Origin: Kofleriaceae bacterium
Lineage (GTDB): Bacteria; Myxococcota_A; Polyangia; Haliangiales; Haliangiaceae
Assembly (NCBI GenBank): GCA_024762925.1
Contig: JANTGM010000037.1
Location: 1 to 50,047, forward strand
DNA: 50,047 bases
Direction: 5' to 3'
In this document: positions 16,689-24,263 of the stretch, in pieces
Numbering within the stretch: position 1 is the first letter of the stretch
Layout of the letters: every line of letters starts with the position of its first letter
Translations under genes and position numbers: made by a program
The notes under the pieces: generated by a model
The model's database searches: none
Seen by the model: the letters and a program-made list of their open reading frames with translations, nothing else
Told to the model about the DNA's origin: nothing

Positions 16689-18011
16689 TTGATCGAAACA
16701 GCCAAAGACAAGGTGCCAGAGTTTGCGGTGCTTGTGGGCGCTTATATTGGGCGCGACCTTGGTTTGGCCGACGTGCACCTCGACGAACTTGAGAGCTTAG
16801 TCTCCGCAGCGGGTGGGACATCTGTCGCTCGGCTAATTCAGCGTTTTTCTGATCTTCGGTCGACATCGCCAGCAACCTACATCGGCAGCGGCAAGGCGGC
16901 GTTTCTCGCAGAATTGGTTGAGGCAAACGAGGCGACCATTGTGGTCTTTGATAACGAACTCTCGCCGGCACAAGTACGGTCCCTTGAGGAGATTGTCGGC
17001 TGTCGAGTCATCGACCGCAGCGAACTCATTCTCGACATCTTCGCCGGTCGTGCTCGCTCTCGGGAGTCGCGCCTCCAAGTAGAGTTGGCTCAGCTGCAGT
17101 ACACAGCACCGCGATTGCGCGGCATGTGGAGTCACTTGGAGCGGCAAGCAGGTACGGGAGGGGCTGGTGGTATGGGGCTTCGGGGGCCGGGGGAAAAGCA
17201 AATCGAGATTGATCGCCGCATCATCTCAAAGCGGCTTTCGCGCTTGCGCGCCGAACTCGATACGATTCACAAGCGGCGCAAACGGGAAGTCAACGCACGT
17301 GTTGGCAAGCACTACTGCGTAGGGTTGGTGGGCTACACAAACGCAGGCAAGAGCACCTTACTCAATTCCCTAACATCGGCTGAGACGTATTCCGCCGATC
17401 AGTTGTTTGCCACTCTCGACACAAAGACCCGGCGCTGGCGGCTACCAGGTGGCATCGACACGATGCTCAGCGATACGGTGGGCTTTGTGCGGGACCTTCC
17501 GCACCAGTTGGTCGCGAGCTTTCGCTCCACCCTCCAAGAGGCTCTCGAAGCCGACCTGCTGTTGCATGTCATTGACGCATCCCATCCACAGGTGATGGAG
17601 CAAATTACCACAGTGGAAGAGGTGCTCGAAGATTTGGGCTGCGACCTCTCAAAGCTGATCTGCGTTCTCAACAAAGTGGATCTGATCGACGAAGCTGGAG
17701 AGGGAGAAGATGTCATTACGGTGCTTCGCGCTCGTCTTCCCGAAACGGTTGTGATCAGTGCGGCTACGGGGGCAGGGACCGATGGGCTCGCGAATCTCGT
17801 GCTCGAACGCTACAAGGAGAGCTGCACGTTTTTTCGCATCACAGCGCCTGTTAGCAGTGGCAAGCTTCAGGCATTCGCGCGAGCCAACTGCGGAGTAGAG
17901 GAAGAGACCTACGACGCCGAGCATTGGACGGCACAGTTGAGCGTGCCCGAGTCGCTGGTGGCTCGAATGCGCTCGTTGTGTCCCGAGGCGCGCTTTGAAC
18001 GCATTCGCTGA
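16689..18011 (+). CDS. hflX: GTPase HflX (ribosome rescue/splitting factor)
   Basis: HflX binds the 50S subunit and splits stalled ribosomes, chiefly under stress. The 440-aa protein has the N-terminal HflX domain (LSPAQVRSLEEIVGCRVIDR, then RLRGMWSHLERQAGTGG and a GxRGPGEKQIEIDRR motif) followed by a G domain: G1 GYTNAGKSTLLN, G3 DTVGFVRDLPHQLV, G4 NKVD and G5 SAATG. The TTG at 16689 is chosen because GGAG lies 5 nt upstream and gives a family-typical N-terminus. The open frame runs further upstream but only through the repeat element. A TTG start behind a structured repeat suggests low or conditional expression. Confidence 0.93.
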   Translation: MIETAKDKVPEFAVLVGAYIGRDLGLADVHLDELESLVSAAGGTSVARLIQRFSDLRSTSPATYIGSGKAAFLAELVEANEATIVVFDNELSPAQVRSLEEIVGCRVIDRSELILDIFAGRARSRESRLQVELAQLQYTAPRLRGMWSHLERQAGTGGAGGMGLRGPGEKQIEIDRRIISKRLSRLRAELDTIHKRRKREVNARVGKHYCVGLVGYTNAGKSTLLNSLTSAETYSADQLFATLDTKTRRWRLPGGIDTMLSDTVGFVRDLPHQLVASFRSTLQEALEADLLLHVIDASHPQVMEQITTVEEVLEDLGCDLSKLICVLNKVDLIDEAGEGEDVITVLRARLPETVVISAATGAGTDGLANLVLERYKESCTFFRITAPVSSGKLQAFARANCGVEEETYDAEHWTAQLSVPESLVARMRSLCPEARFERIR

Positions 18012-18042
18012 ATACCGCAGGCGATGCTTCATGCAGTCTCGG

Positions 18043-18939
18043 CTAGAAGGCTGAAGGGAGCGCCGGCGGCTCTTTGTCGGTCCAGCCGATTCCGTGGGCT
18101 GTGTAGTCCGCGATTTCGACGTATTCAAGCGCGCGATGACTCTGCAGCATGACGTCGTTTGGGTAGAGCATCTTCGCTTTGTGAGCTCGGGCGGCGGGCT
18201 TGTACAAATCTTCCGCACCAAAAATGTGGAGAAGCTCGTGAACAAAGGATGCAGGTCGTTCTGGAACCATGATCGAAGCAAGGGATGCGGGCCCTGCAAA
18301 CTGTGAGACTTCGAGTCGCCTAAGAAATACGACGGCTCGCTCCATTTGGCTGTCGTAGGAATAGCCCTTTGGTTGGGCATAGGAGCGGCCAACCTTTGCA
18401 ACGTGCAAGAGTGCCAATCTATGATCGCAAGGCACGGCTGGGGCGCCAGGAGACAGGAGATACAGTCCTAATGGGTTTGCACTCGCGCCCACAGCAGCCT
18501 TTGTCCACGAATGGTCATCGGTTGACGTGGGAACCTCGACCTCGCTCGTGTATTGCGTCTCTTGCTCGTGCCAGAAGAGTTCTATGGAGCGGGACTTCGC
18601 TACCTTTTGCAAATACGCAAATGCCAACTTGCTTGCCAAAAGCGACTTACTGCGCAGCTGTTTCGTCCACTGGGAATACGCATCGTCAACAAAGATGTGT
18701 TCAACGCAAACGTGTCCTCGAAGCTCGCTTGCGCTGCCTTCGCCACGCATGGAATTCTCCCGTGTGGTGGTTTGCCCCTCGTGAAGCTTGCCGTGGATAC
18801 CCAGGTTTGGCGCTGAGCTTAGTTGTAGAGCCGAATCATCGAGGAGCCTGTAGTTGCTTGGGCTGGCAGAGGCTGGGCGATGCAACAAGACCAGTCCAAT
18901 GAGCGCGATGCCGATGCGGGCCGAGGGCATACAGCCCAT
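18043..18939 (-). CDS. Exported zincin metalloprotease-like protein
   Basis: The protein is about 298 aa. It has an N-terminal signal peptide (IGIALIGLVLLHRPASAS). Late in the chain is FVHELLHIFGAEDLY, an HExxHxxGxxD zinc-binding signature with two His and a downstream Asp, as in snapalysin-like and related zincins, followed by KMLYPNDVM, which may serve as a Met-turn equivalent. I do not recognise the remaining residues. The likely role is extracellular or periplasmic proteolysis. Two in-frame ATGs (18939 and 18930) are possible; the upstream part of the open frame is probably untranslated. It lies downstream of the M15-like peptidase gene on the same strand. Confidence 0.75.
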   Translation of the reverse strand: MGCMPSARIGIALIGLVLLHRPASASPSNYRLLDDSALQLSSAPNLGIHGKLHEGQTTTRENSMRGEGSASELRGHVCVEHIFVDDAYSQWTKQLRSKSLLASKLAFAYLQKVAKSRSIELFWHEQETQYTSEVEVPTSTDDHSWTKAAVGASANPLGLYLLSPGAPAVPCDHRLALLHVAKVGRSYAQPKGYSYDSQMERAVVFLRRLEVSQFAGPASLASIMVPERPASFVHELLHIFGAEDLYKPAARAHKAKMLYPNDVMLQSHRALEYVEIADYTAHGIGWTDKEPPALPSAF

Positions 18940-19048
18940 ACAGCAACGCTCGTGCCACCGAACTGCCACCTAAGAGTGCAAGCATGCATCGGACCCACAC
19001 AAAGAGTGTGATCCCGTGGGACACCGTGTTGCGAATTCGGCACGGTGC

Positions 19049-20518
19049 CTAGCTCTTCTCTTGCGATTTGCGCCGAATCGCCACCAACGCCATCAGCAGT
19101 AGAAGCCCACCAGCCCACGGCGATTGGCCAGGGGTGGTTTGACAGCCATTGGTGACCAAGCCCATGGGGCCATCAGGATCATCTGGCGTGCTCGGTGTGT
19201 CTGGTCTGTCTGGTGTGTCTGGTGCTTCACCTGTACTTGGGTCCTCTGGATCGGGCTCCTCTACGGGCTCTCCACCTTCAGGGATGAGACGAATTGCATC
19301 GACAACCACACGAGCTTCACCTTCGATGGCGACATCACTGTTGTCAAATACGATCAGCTTCTGTCCCGCACCCTCAGAGAAAGCAAAGGTACCGAGGCTC
19401 AACCATGGATCTTCTTGTCCAGCCACGGAAGTGAGGTCCGTTTCAATCGGAGCGAGTCCCCGACCGTGATAGAGGTAGTAGCGTGCGTTCTTGTGTGTTG
19501 CGAATTCGGGCGGAGCAAAGACTTGCAACTCATAGTTTCCGGCTTCCTCAAGGTCGATTTCCCATTCAGCAAAACTCTGATGCTTGCCACTCTGTACTGC
19601 GCGAGTCCAAGCCAGGCTGCCATTGTGTCCTTCGTTTTCGTGCTGCCAGTAGTTGGCAGGTCCGCGCAGCCAGATGCACGCATCAGAGTCAATCACCCCT
19701 CCAGTTGCAGGGATGGAGGCACAAACGCCGGTTGGTTCTGGCTCCTCGGGCTCTTGGTCACCAATCGGCGGAATGGAAGGGGCTTCGTCTTCTGGGGGAT
19801 CCTCCGAAGGCTCTTCTGGTAGTTCTTCAAGAGGATCGGGAATGGAAGGCGGTGGTGCTGGAGGCTCGGGCTCGGCGGAACCCTCTGGCTCAATTGGCGT
19901 CCAATCATCTTGCAGCCAGGTAGTCTCCCCACGACCAGCAGCTTCGGTGAGTTCGATGTGTAGGTGGTCATTGTGAGGATGTGCACCACTGTAGTAGCGC
20001 TCCTTGGTGCCTTTTTGGCGATGCCCACCCCAGCTTGTTCGGTCCCAAATGACAAACTGAATGCCGATGTCTTCAGCGTTGGCGACCAGAAAATTCCCAA
20101 TTGGATCTCCTTCGCCATTGTTGGCCTCGGCACCAAAGCCCACAGGCAACATGATGTCCAAAGCTCGGCCAGTGGAGTGCACCGATGCCTTGTTTGAGTT
20201 GCCAACGATGTGCCTACAGGAGAACCCGCCAATGCTGAGAATCTGGGGATACTTGTTCGTGAGGTAGTCGCGAAGAGCAATTGCTCCATCGGTTAGGCCG
20301 TCTCCGCAATCGCCTGTCCAGTCACCAGCACTGGTGTAGGAAACATCTTGATCATCCCCAATGCGAACAACCTCTGCGGGAATCCGCCATCGTGAGCCAG
20401 TCGCGTTGTCTTGCTTTGACGCTGTGGGATCGAAATAGGCTTGTTCTTCAGGGGCGCAGGCGCCGATGGTGAGGCCGACCAGGAGCAGAAGCAGGGAGAA
20501 GCGTGGAGAGGAGTGCAC
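19049..20518 (-). CDS. Lipoprotein peptidase (M15/ARB-07466-like) with golvesin domain and MYXO-CTERM-like tail
   Basis: The protein is about 489 aa. The N-terminus has a lipobox (LTIGAC). Residues of about 50-220 resemble the D-Ala-D-Ala carboxypeptidase-related ARB-07466-type domain: CRHIVGNS, SVHSTGRALDIMLP and HPHNDHLHIEL supply the His/Asp zinc ligands. A Pro/Glu-rich linker of about 70 residues follows. Next comes a golvesin/Xly CBD-like beta-sandwich (WEIDLEEAGNYELQVFAPP, ending VVVDAIRLIPEG), a second Pro/Asp/Thr linker, and finally GCQTTP, a hydrophobic helix and RRKSQEKS, which is a MYXO-CTERM-like sorting tail. Having both a lipobox and a C-terminal sorting tail is unusual. The function is probably peptidoglycan cleavage at the cell surface. 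The GTG at 20518 is the likely start, with no strong ribosome-binding site. Confidence 0.8.
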   Translation of the reverse strand: MHSSPRFSLLLLLVGLTIGACAPEEQAYFDPTASKQDNATGSRWRIPAEVVRIGDDQDVSYTSAGDWTGDCGDGLTDGAIALRDYLTNKYPQILSIGGFSCRHIVGNSNKASVHSTGRALDIMLPVGFGAEANNGEGDPIGNFLVANAEDIGIQFVIWDRTSWGGHRQKGTKERYYSGAHPHNDHLHIELTEAAGRGETTWLQDDWTPIEPEGSAEPEPPAPPPSIPDPLEELPEEPSEDPPEDEAPSIPPIGDQEPEEPEPTGVCASIPATGGVIDSDACIWLRGPANYWQHENEGHNGSLAWTRAVQSGKHQSFAEWEIDLEEAGNYELQVFAPPEFATHKNARYYLYHGRGLAPIETDLTSVAGQEDPWLSLGTFAFSEGAGQKLIVFDNSDVAIEGEARVVVDAIRLIPEGGEPVEEPDPEDPSTGEAPDTPDRPDTPSTPDDPDGPMGLVTNGCQTTPGQSPWAGGLLLLMALVAIRRKSQEKS

Positions 20519-20680
20519 GGGCGAAATTGATGCACAAAGCGCACCGTTTTTCGGTCCGACCCAAAGCAACGTTTTGTCTGCGCGTTTGTGGAATTACGGA
20601 TGCTTATGATTCCCTGGGGGATCTGATCTCATCACTGCTGGGCCCGTTGTCCCCACGGTCGCTGGAGACGCTGGACCTAC

Positions 20681-22090
20681 CTAGACCGCCAATGCCGCAC
20701 ACAGGACCTCAGCAAGAAGCGTCTCGTCTTGCTCTGGCACGGTTCGCAAGTCGATAAGCAGCTCGCCCCCGCCAACCCGCACCATGACCGGTGGTCGGCC
20801 CCGCCGTAGTGCTGCTTCCACGATGGCAGCTTGGGTGCCTTTGGTGTCGATGGCAACCAAGGTGGTTGGCAAGCCGGCCTCAGGAGCGGCCCCAGCTCCG
20901 ACCTGTGATTGCCCCGGCCGAAGTTGAATCCCGCACGACGCTGGTAGCGAGCCCCGTAGGGACTCAGAGAAAGTCTTAGCCCTGGCTTCGATAGAACTCG
21001 CGCTCAGTCCTAGCATTCTCAATGCGGGAATCTCTCGCTCAGGTTCTTTGCTGTCACGATAGATTCGCAGCGTGGCTTCGAACGCCGCAAGGCAGAGCTT
21101 GTCGACCCGAAGAGTTCTTAGTAGCTGGTGTTTCTTGAGTTGCGCAATCAAGTCTGCTCGTCCAGCAATCACGCCGATCTGAGGACCTCCGAGTAGTTTG
21201 TCACCACTGAACGTCACGATGTCGGCTCCCTCTGCGATGGACTCTTGAACGGTGGGTTCTGAGGGAAGACCAAACATCTGTAAGTCAACAAGGCATCCCG
21301 CTCCCAGGTCGTGCATGATGGGAACGCCTGTTCTATCCGCAAGAGGGCGCAGCTCGCCCGCTGAGATGGACTTGGTGAATCCAATCACTCGGTAATTGCT
21401 GGTGTGCACTTTGAGGAGCAGTGCGGTGTCCTCTTGGGTCGCTCCCTCATAGTCTCGAAGGTGTACGCGATTGGTAGTCCCTATCTCTCTTAGGTTGCAC
21501 CCAGAGAGTTCCATGATTTCGGGAATTCGGAATGAGCCTCCGATTTCGACCAGCTCGCCGCGGGCAAGGACGACATCGCGCCCCTTAGCAAACGCTGAGA
21601 GGCACAGGACCACAGCAGCTGCATTGTTGTTCACAACGATTGCGTCTTCCGCACCTGTGAGCTCGCACAGCAGTTCGCGAACGTGCTCATAGCGCGAGCC
21701 TCTTTCCCCTGTCTCCAAGTCGAGTTCGAGGTTCGAATACTCTGTTGCCACTTGCGTCATGTGCTCAATGGCGCCCGGGGCCAACAACGCGCGCCCCATG
21801 TTGGTGTGCAGCACAACCCCGGTGGCGTTGATGACGCGTCGCAATGAGTATCTGGCCGTGCGCTTGGCACGTTCGCCGATCTCACGCACCAAGCGCTCAT
21901 GCCAGGCGACCTTCTCTTGAGAATCCACAACGATTGGTTCAAGACCGTCACGCATCGCTTGCACGATTGCCCGAGTCTCTTTCAGGACAGCCCATCTAGG
22001 ACAGCTGGCAAGAAGCTCCTGGATCGGAGCTGCAGCGAGCAAGGCGTTGACCGAGGGGATGTGTTGATAGTGCTCCTTTGGCAAAGTCAT
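20681..22090 (-). CDS. selA: L-seryl-tRNA(Sec) selenium transferase
   Basis: SelA converts Ser-tRNA(Sec) to Sec-tRNA(Sec) using selenophosphate and PLP. The 469-aa protein matches the family over its whole length: RRVINATGVVLHTNMGRA near residue 85, YSNLELDLETGERGSR, VNNNAAAVVLCL, EIGTTNRVHLRDY and the PLP-lysine motif FSGDKLLGGPQIG, ending with VGGGELLIDLRTVP. It starts with ATG. No selB, selD or tRNA(Sec) gene was found in the window. Presence of selA implies that some UGA codons are read as selenocysteine in this organism. Confidence 0.96.
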   Translation of the reverse strand: MTLPKEHYQHIPSVNALLAAAPIQELLASCPRWAVLKETRAIVQAMRDGLEPIVVDSQEKVAWHERLVREIGERAKRTARYSLRRVINATGVVLHTNMGRALLAPGAIEHMTQVATEYSNLELDLETGERGSRYEHVRELLCELTGAEDAIVVNNNAAAVVLCLSAFAKGRDVVLARGELVEIGGSFRIPEIMELSGCNLREIGTTNRVHLRDYEGATQEDTALLLKVHTSNYRVIGFTKSISAGELRPLADRTGVPIMHDLGAGCLVDLQMFGLPSEPTVQESIAEGADIVTFSGDKLLGGPQIGVIAGRADLIAQLKKHQLLRTLRVDKLCLAAFEATLRIYRDSKEPEREIPALRMLGLSASSIEARAKTFSESLRGSLPASCGIQLRPGQSQVGAGAAPEAGLPTTLVAIDTKGTQAAIVEAALRRGRPPVMVRVGGGELLIDLRTVPEQDETLLAEVLCAALAV

Positions 22091-22307
22091 ACCGGAGGTT
22101 GCATCGTACCGGGCACATGCCGCACGTCCCAGAAACTCTCCCTCACTGATAGTTAGGATTCTGTGTGTTTCCTAGTATTTCAATAGCTTGCATTCGTTCC
22201 CCTGTGCTGTGGCAGTTCAAGATGTGCCCTCGCGATCTGAATCATTGGCCCGGCTCAACTTGCCCCCAGAGCGGCCGAATCGACAGACGTGATTGGGAAT
22301 GGGAACG

Positions 22308-23450
22308 ATGGCCGCTTTCACTAGGCGTGCCCTGATGCTTCTGGCTGCGGGTGCTGTGATGGGCGTGGCGGTTGTCCTCGGAGTGCTGCTTGTTCCCGAG
22401 TACTACTTCCTTGCTGTGCCTGGTCTCACCATTGCGGGCTTCACGCTCAATGATGGTGCGCGTGCGAGCTTGCGTGCGCAAGCGAAACTTCCCATCGAAT
22501 TGTTCGATACGGTGTTTCGCGGGTGCCTAGAACAAGCATTTCAGATTACAGAAGAGGTTAAGGAAAGTTCTGAATCTGGAGTCTTGCAAGCATCGGAGTC
22601 AGTTGCTCGCATTCATGCAGACCTGGGCAATCATGTTCGGGATATCGAGCTGCTTGAGGTCCGCATGGACGGCAAGGGAACCGACGACAGTCTCGCATCG
22701 GTGGTGAGCAAGCAGCGAACGTTCTTGGAATCCGTTCCGCAGGTATTGCGCGACATCGAGGGACGAACGCAGGACCTCACCAAAACGGCGATTGAAGCCC
22801 AGACACACACCTCCGACATCCTGGGTTTGGTTGGCGACATCAGAAAAATTACAAAGAGCAGCAAACTCTTGGCGGTCAACGCGTTGGTCGAAGCAGCACG
22901 AGCAGGAGATCGCGGTAGGGGATTTGCGGCAGTCGCTGTGACGATGCAACACGTCGCAGATCAAGTAGCAGCCTTCAGCGATTCGATCGCCCAGATCGGT
23001 GAGTCGATGGCTGGCATCCTGCCACAGATCGCCACCGTCTCCGACGCCATTCGTCAAACCTGCGCAGACCAAGCGACACAGTTGGCGAGTCGAGCGTTGC
23101 GGCTCGATGAAGTGTATGACGCACAGCGCTCAGACCTGCTCGAACTGATGGGTGGACTTAAGCAAGGCGGTCTTCACGTTCGTACCAACACCAACCAAAT
23201 TCTCCGAGAGCTGCAGTTCCAAGACCGAATGCGTCAAGAACTGGAGCGCGTGCAAGCCCGCACAAGGGTACCACTGCAAGTCTTAGAAGCGCTGAACCTT
23301 GAGATTCAAACGGGGGCCGTTGCCACAGAGTCGTGCGAGGAGCGCTTGTGGGCTCTCGTGGAGCAGGTGAGGAGCGACTCTCGGTTGGACACCACACATT
23401 CCGATGGAGCTGAGGAGGGGCAAGCCTGCGGCACCTTCGAAATGTTCTAG
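22308..23450 (+). CDS. Methyl-accepting chemotaxis-like protein without a sensor domain
   Basis: The protein is about 380 aa. A short basic N-terminus leads into two closely spaced hydrophobic segments (LMLLAAGAVMGVAVVLGVLL, then YFLAVPGLTIAGFTL) with almost no loop between them. A long cytoplasmic coiled-coil follows, with the receptor hairpin region around KLLAVNALVEAARAGDRGRG and FAAVAVTMQHVADQV. No periplasmic sensor domain fits, so input must come from the membrane or from partners. The C-terminus ends TFEMF, an aromatic-x-x-Phe pentapeptide like the CheR/CheB tether of other receptors. ATG 22308 follows GGGA; ATG 22299 and TTG 22293 are alternatives. It is the first gene of the chemosensory operon. 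Confidence 0.8.
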   Translation: MAAFTRRALMLLAAGAVMGVAVVLGVLLVPEYYFLAVPGLTIAGFTLNDGARASLRAQAKLPIELFDTVFRGCLEQAFQITEEVKESSESGVLQASESVARIHADLGNHVRDIELLEVRMDGKGTDDSLASVVSKQRTFLESVPQVLRDIEGRTQDLTKTAIEAQTHTSDILGLVGDIRKITKSSKLLAVNALVEAARAGDRGRGFAAVAVTMQHVADQVAAFSDSIAQIGESMAGILPQIATVSDAIRQTCADQATQLASRALRLDEVYDAQRSDLLELMGGLKQGGLHVRTNTNQILRELQFQDRMRQELERVQARTRVPLQVLEALNLEIQTGAVATESCEERLWALVEQVRSDSRLDTTHSDGAEEGQACGTFEMF

Positions 23451-23554
23451 CTAGCTTGGCCCCCAAGGATTCCTTCGCGAGATCGAAATCGTTGAATGCT
23501 GTGCGCGATGGCTGCAGAAACTCTGCTCTTTGGCCGATACGGGAATGGCACGGA

Positions 23555-23869
23555 ATGGAAACAAAGGCAATACAGATCGAGGTTGGGGCGACGTTGGACA
23601 TCGACACGGTTGGAAGTCTCCACCGACAAATCTGCGATGCGATGGACCATGCCTCTGACTTGGACCTGGACCTGTCCGCTGTTGTCAACTTCGACACGGC
23701 GGGCATGCAGCTCCTGGTCGCAACAGCGCTCGCCTGCCAAAAACGGGGCCTGAGGGTCAGCTTTGCGGGGCCACGTGCAGAGCTGGCAGCCGCTGTTGCG
23801 AGTCTCGACTTAGCAAAGTTCTTAGGGGCTTGGCCTGTGGAAAACGCGAATCACGAGGTTTGCGCCTAG
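23555..23869 (+). CDS. STAS-domain protein of the chemosensory operon
   Basis: This is a 104-aa, single-domain STAS protein (anti-anti-sigma-factor fold). The signature VNFDTAGMQLLVATALACQ corresponds to the DSxG region of SpoIIAA-like proteins, with Thr where the phosphorylated Ser usually sits. STAS proteins are found in some chemotaxis clusters and may bind CheA or act as a phospho-switch; its partner here is unknown. The start is ATG 23555. The frame is open back to 23456, but that part does not look like the family. It lies 13 nt upstream of cheY. Confidence 0.82.
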   Translation: METKAIQIEVGATLDIDTVGSLHRQICDAMDHASDLDLDLSAVVNFDTAGMQLLVATALACQKRGLRVSFAGPRAELAAAVASLDLAKFLGAWPVENANHEVCA

Positions 23870-23882
23870 CAGAAGGGAAACT

Positions 23883-24245
23883 ATGGCACAGATACTCACG
23901 ATCGATGACTCAGCCACCATGCGCCAGCTTCTGCGCACAACTCTCGCAGATGCTGGCCATCATGTCATTGAGGCGAAAGATGGTGTCGAGGGCCTGCAGG
24001 TGGCACATGGCTGCTCGCCGAGAGTTGTCATCACGGACATCAACATGCCGAGGATGGACGGCCTAACGCTTATCAAGAAGCTCCGCGCCATTCCCGAATA
24101 CAAACGGATTCCGATCATCGTTCTGACTACCGAGATCGACGGCAAGAAGAAACAAATCGCAAAAACGGCAGGGGCTACGGGGTGGATAACCAAACCGTTT
24201 GATCCACCCAAACTACTGGCCGCCATTAAGCGAGTGCTGGGCTAG
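23883..24245 (+). CDS. cheY: Response regulator receiver protein, CheY-like
   Basis: This is a 120-aa, stand-alone receiver domain. It has the acidic pair in LTIDDSATMR, the phospho-acceptor D52 in VITDINMPRMDG, the Thr in IVLTTEID and the Lys in WITKPFDP. It is predicted to be phosphorylated by CheA of the same operon and to carry the signal to a motor or to a gliding/regulatory output. AGAAGGGAA lies just before the ATG. Confidence 0.95.
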   Translation: MAQILTIDDSATMRQLLRTTLADAGHHVIEAKDGVEGLQVAHGCSPRVVITDINMPRMDGLTLIKKLRAIPEYKRIPIIVLTTEIDGKKKQIAKTAGATGWITKPFDPPKLLAAIKRVLG

Positions 24246-24263
24246 AGCCGCGAGGGCAATCGC

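Noticed and set aside
20570-20680. tRNA(Sec) gene next to selA
   Set aside because: A CCGCCA string is present, but I could not fold a tRNA with a TCA anticodon there.
22195-22235. Sigma-54 promoter upstream of the chemosensory operon
   Set aside because: A TGGCAG...TGTGC resemblance has the wrong spacing between the GG and GC elements.
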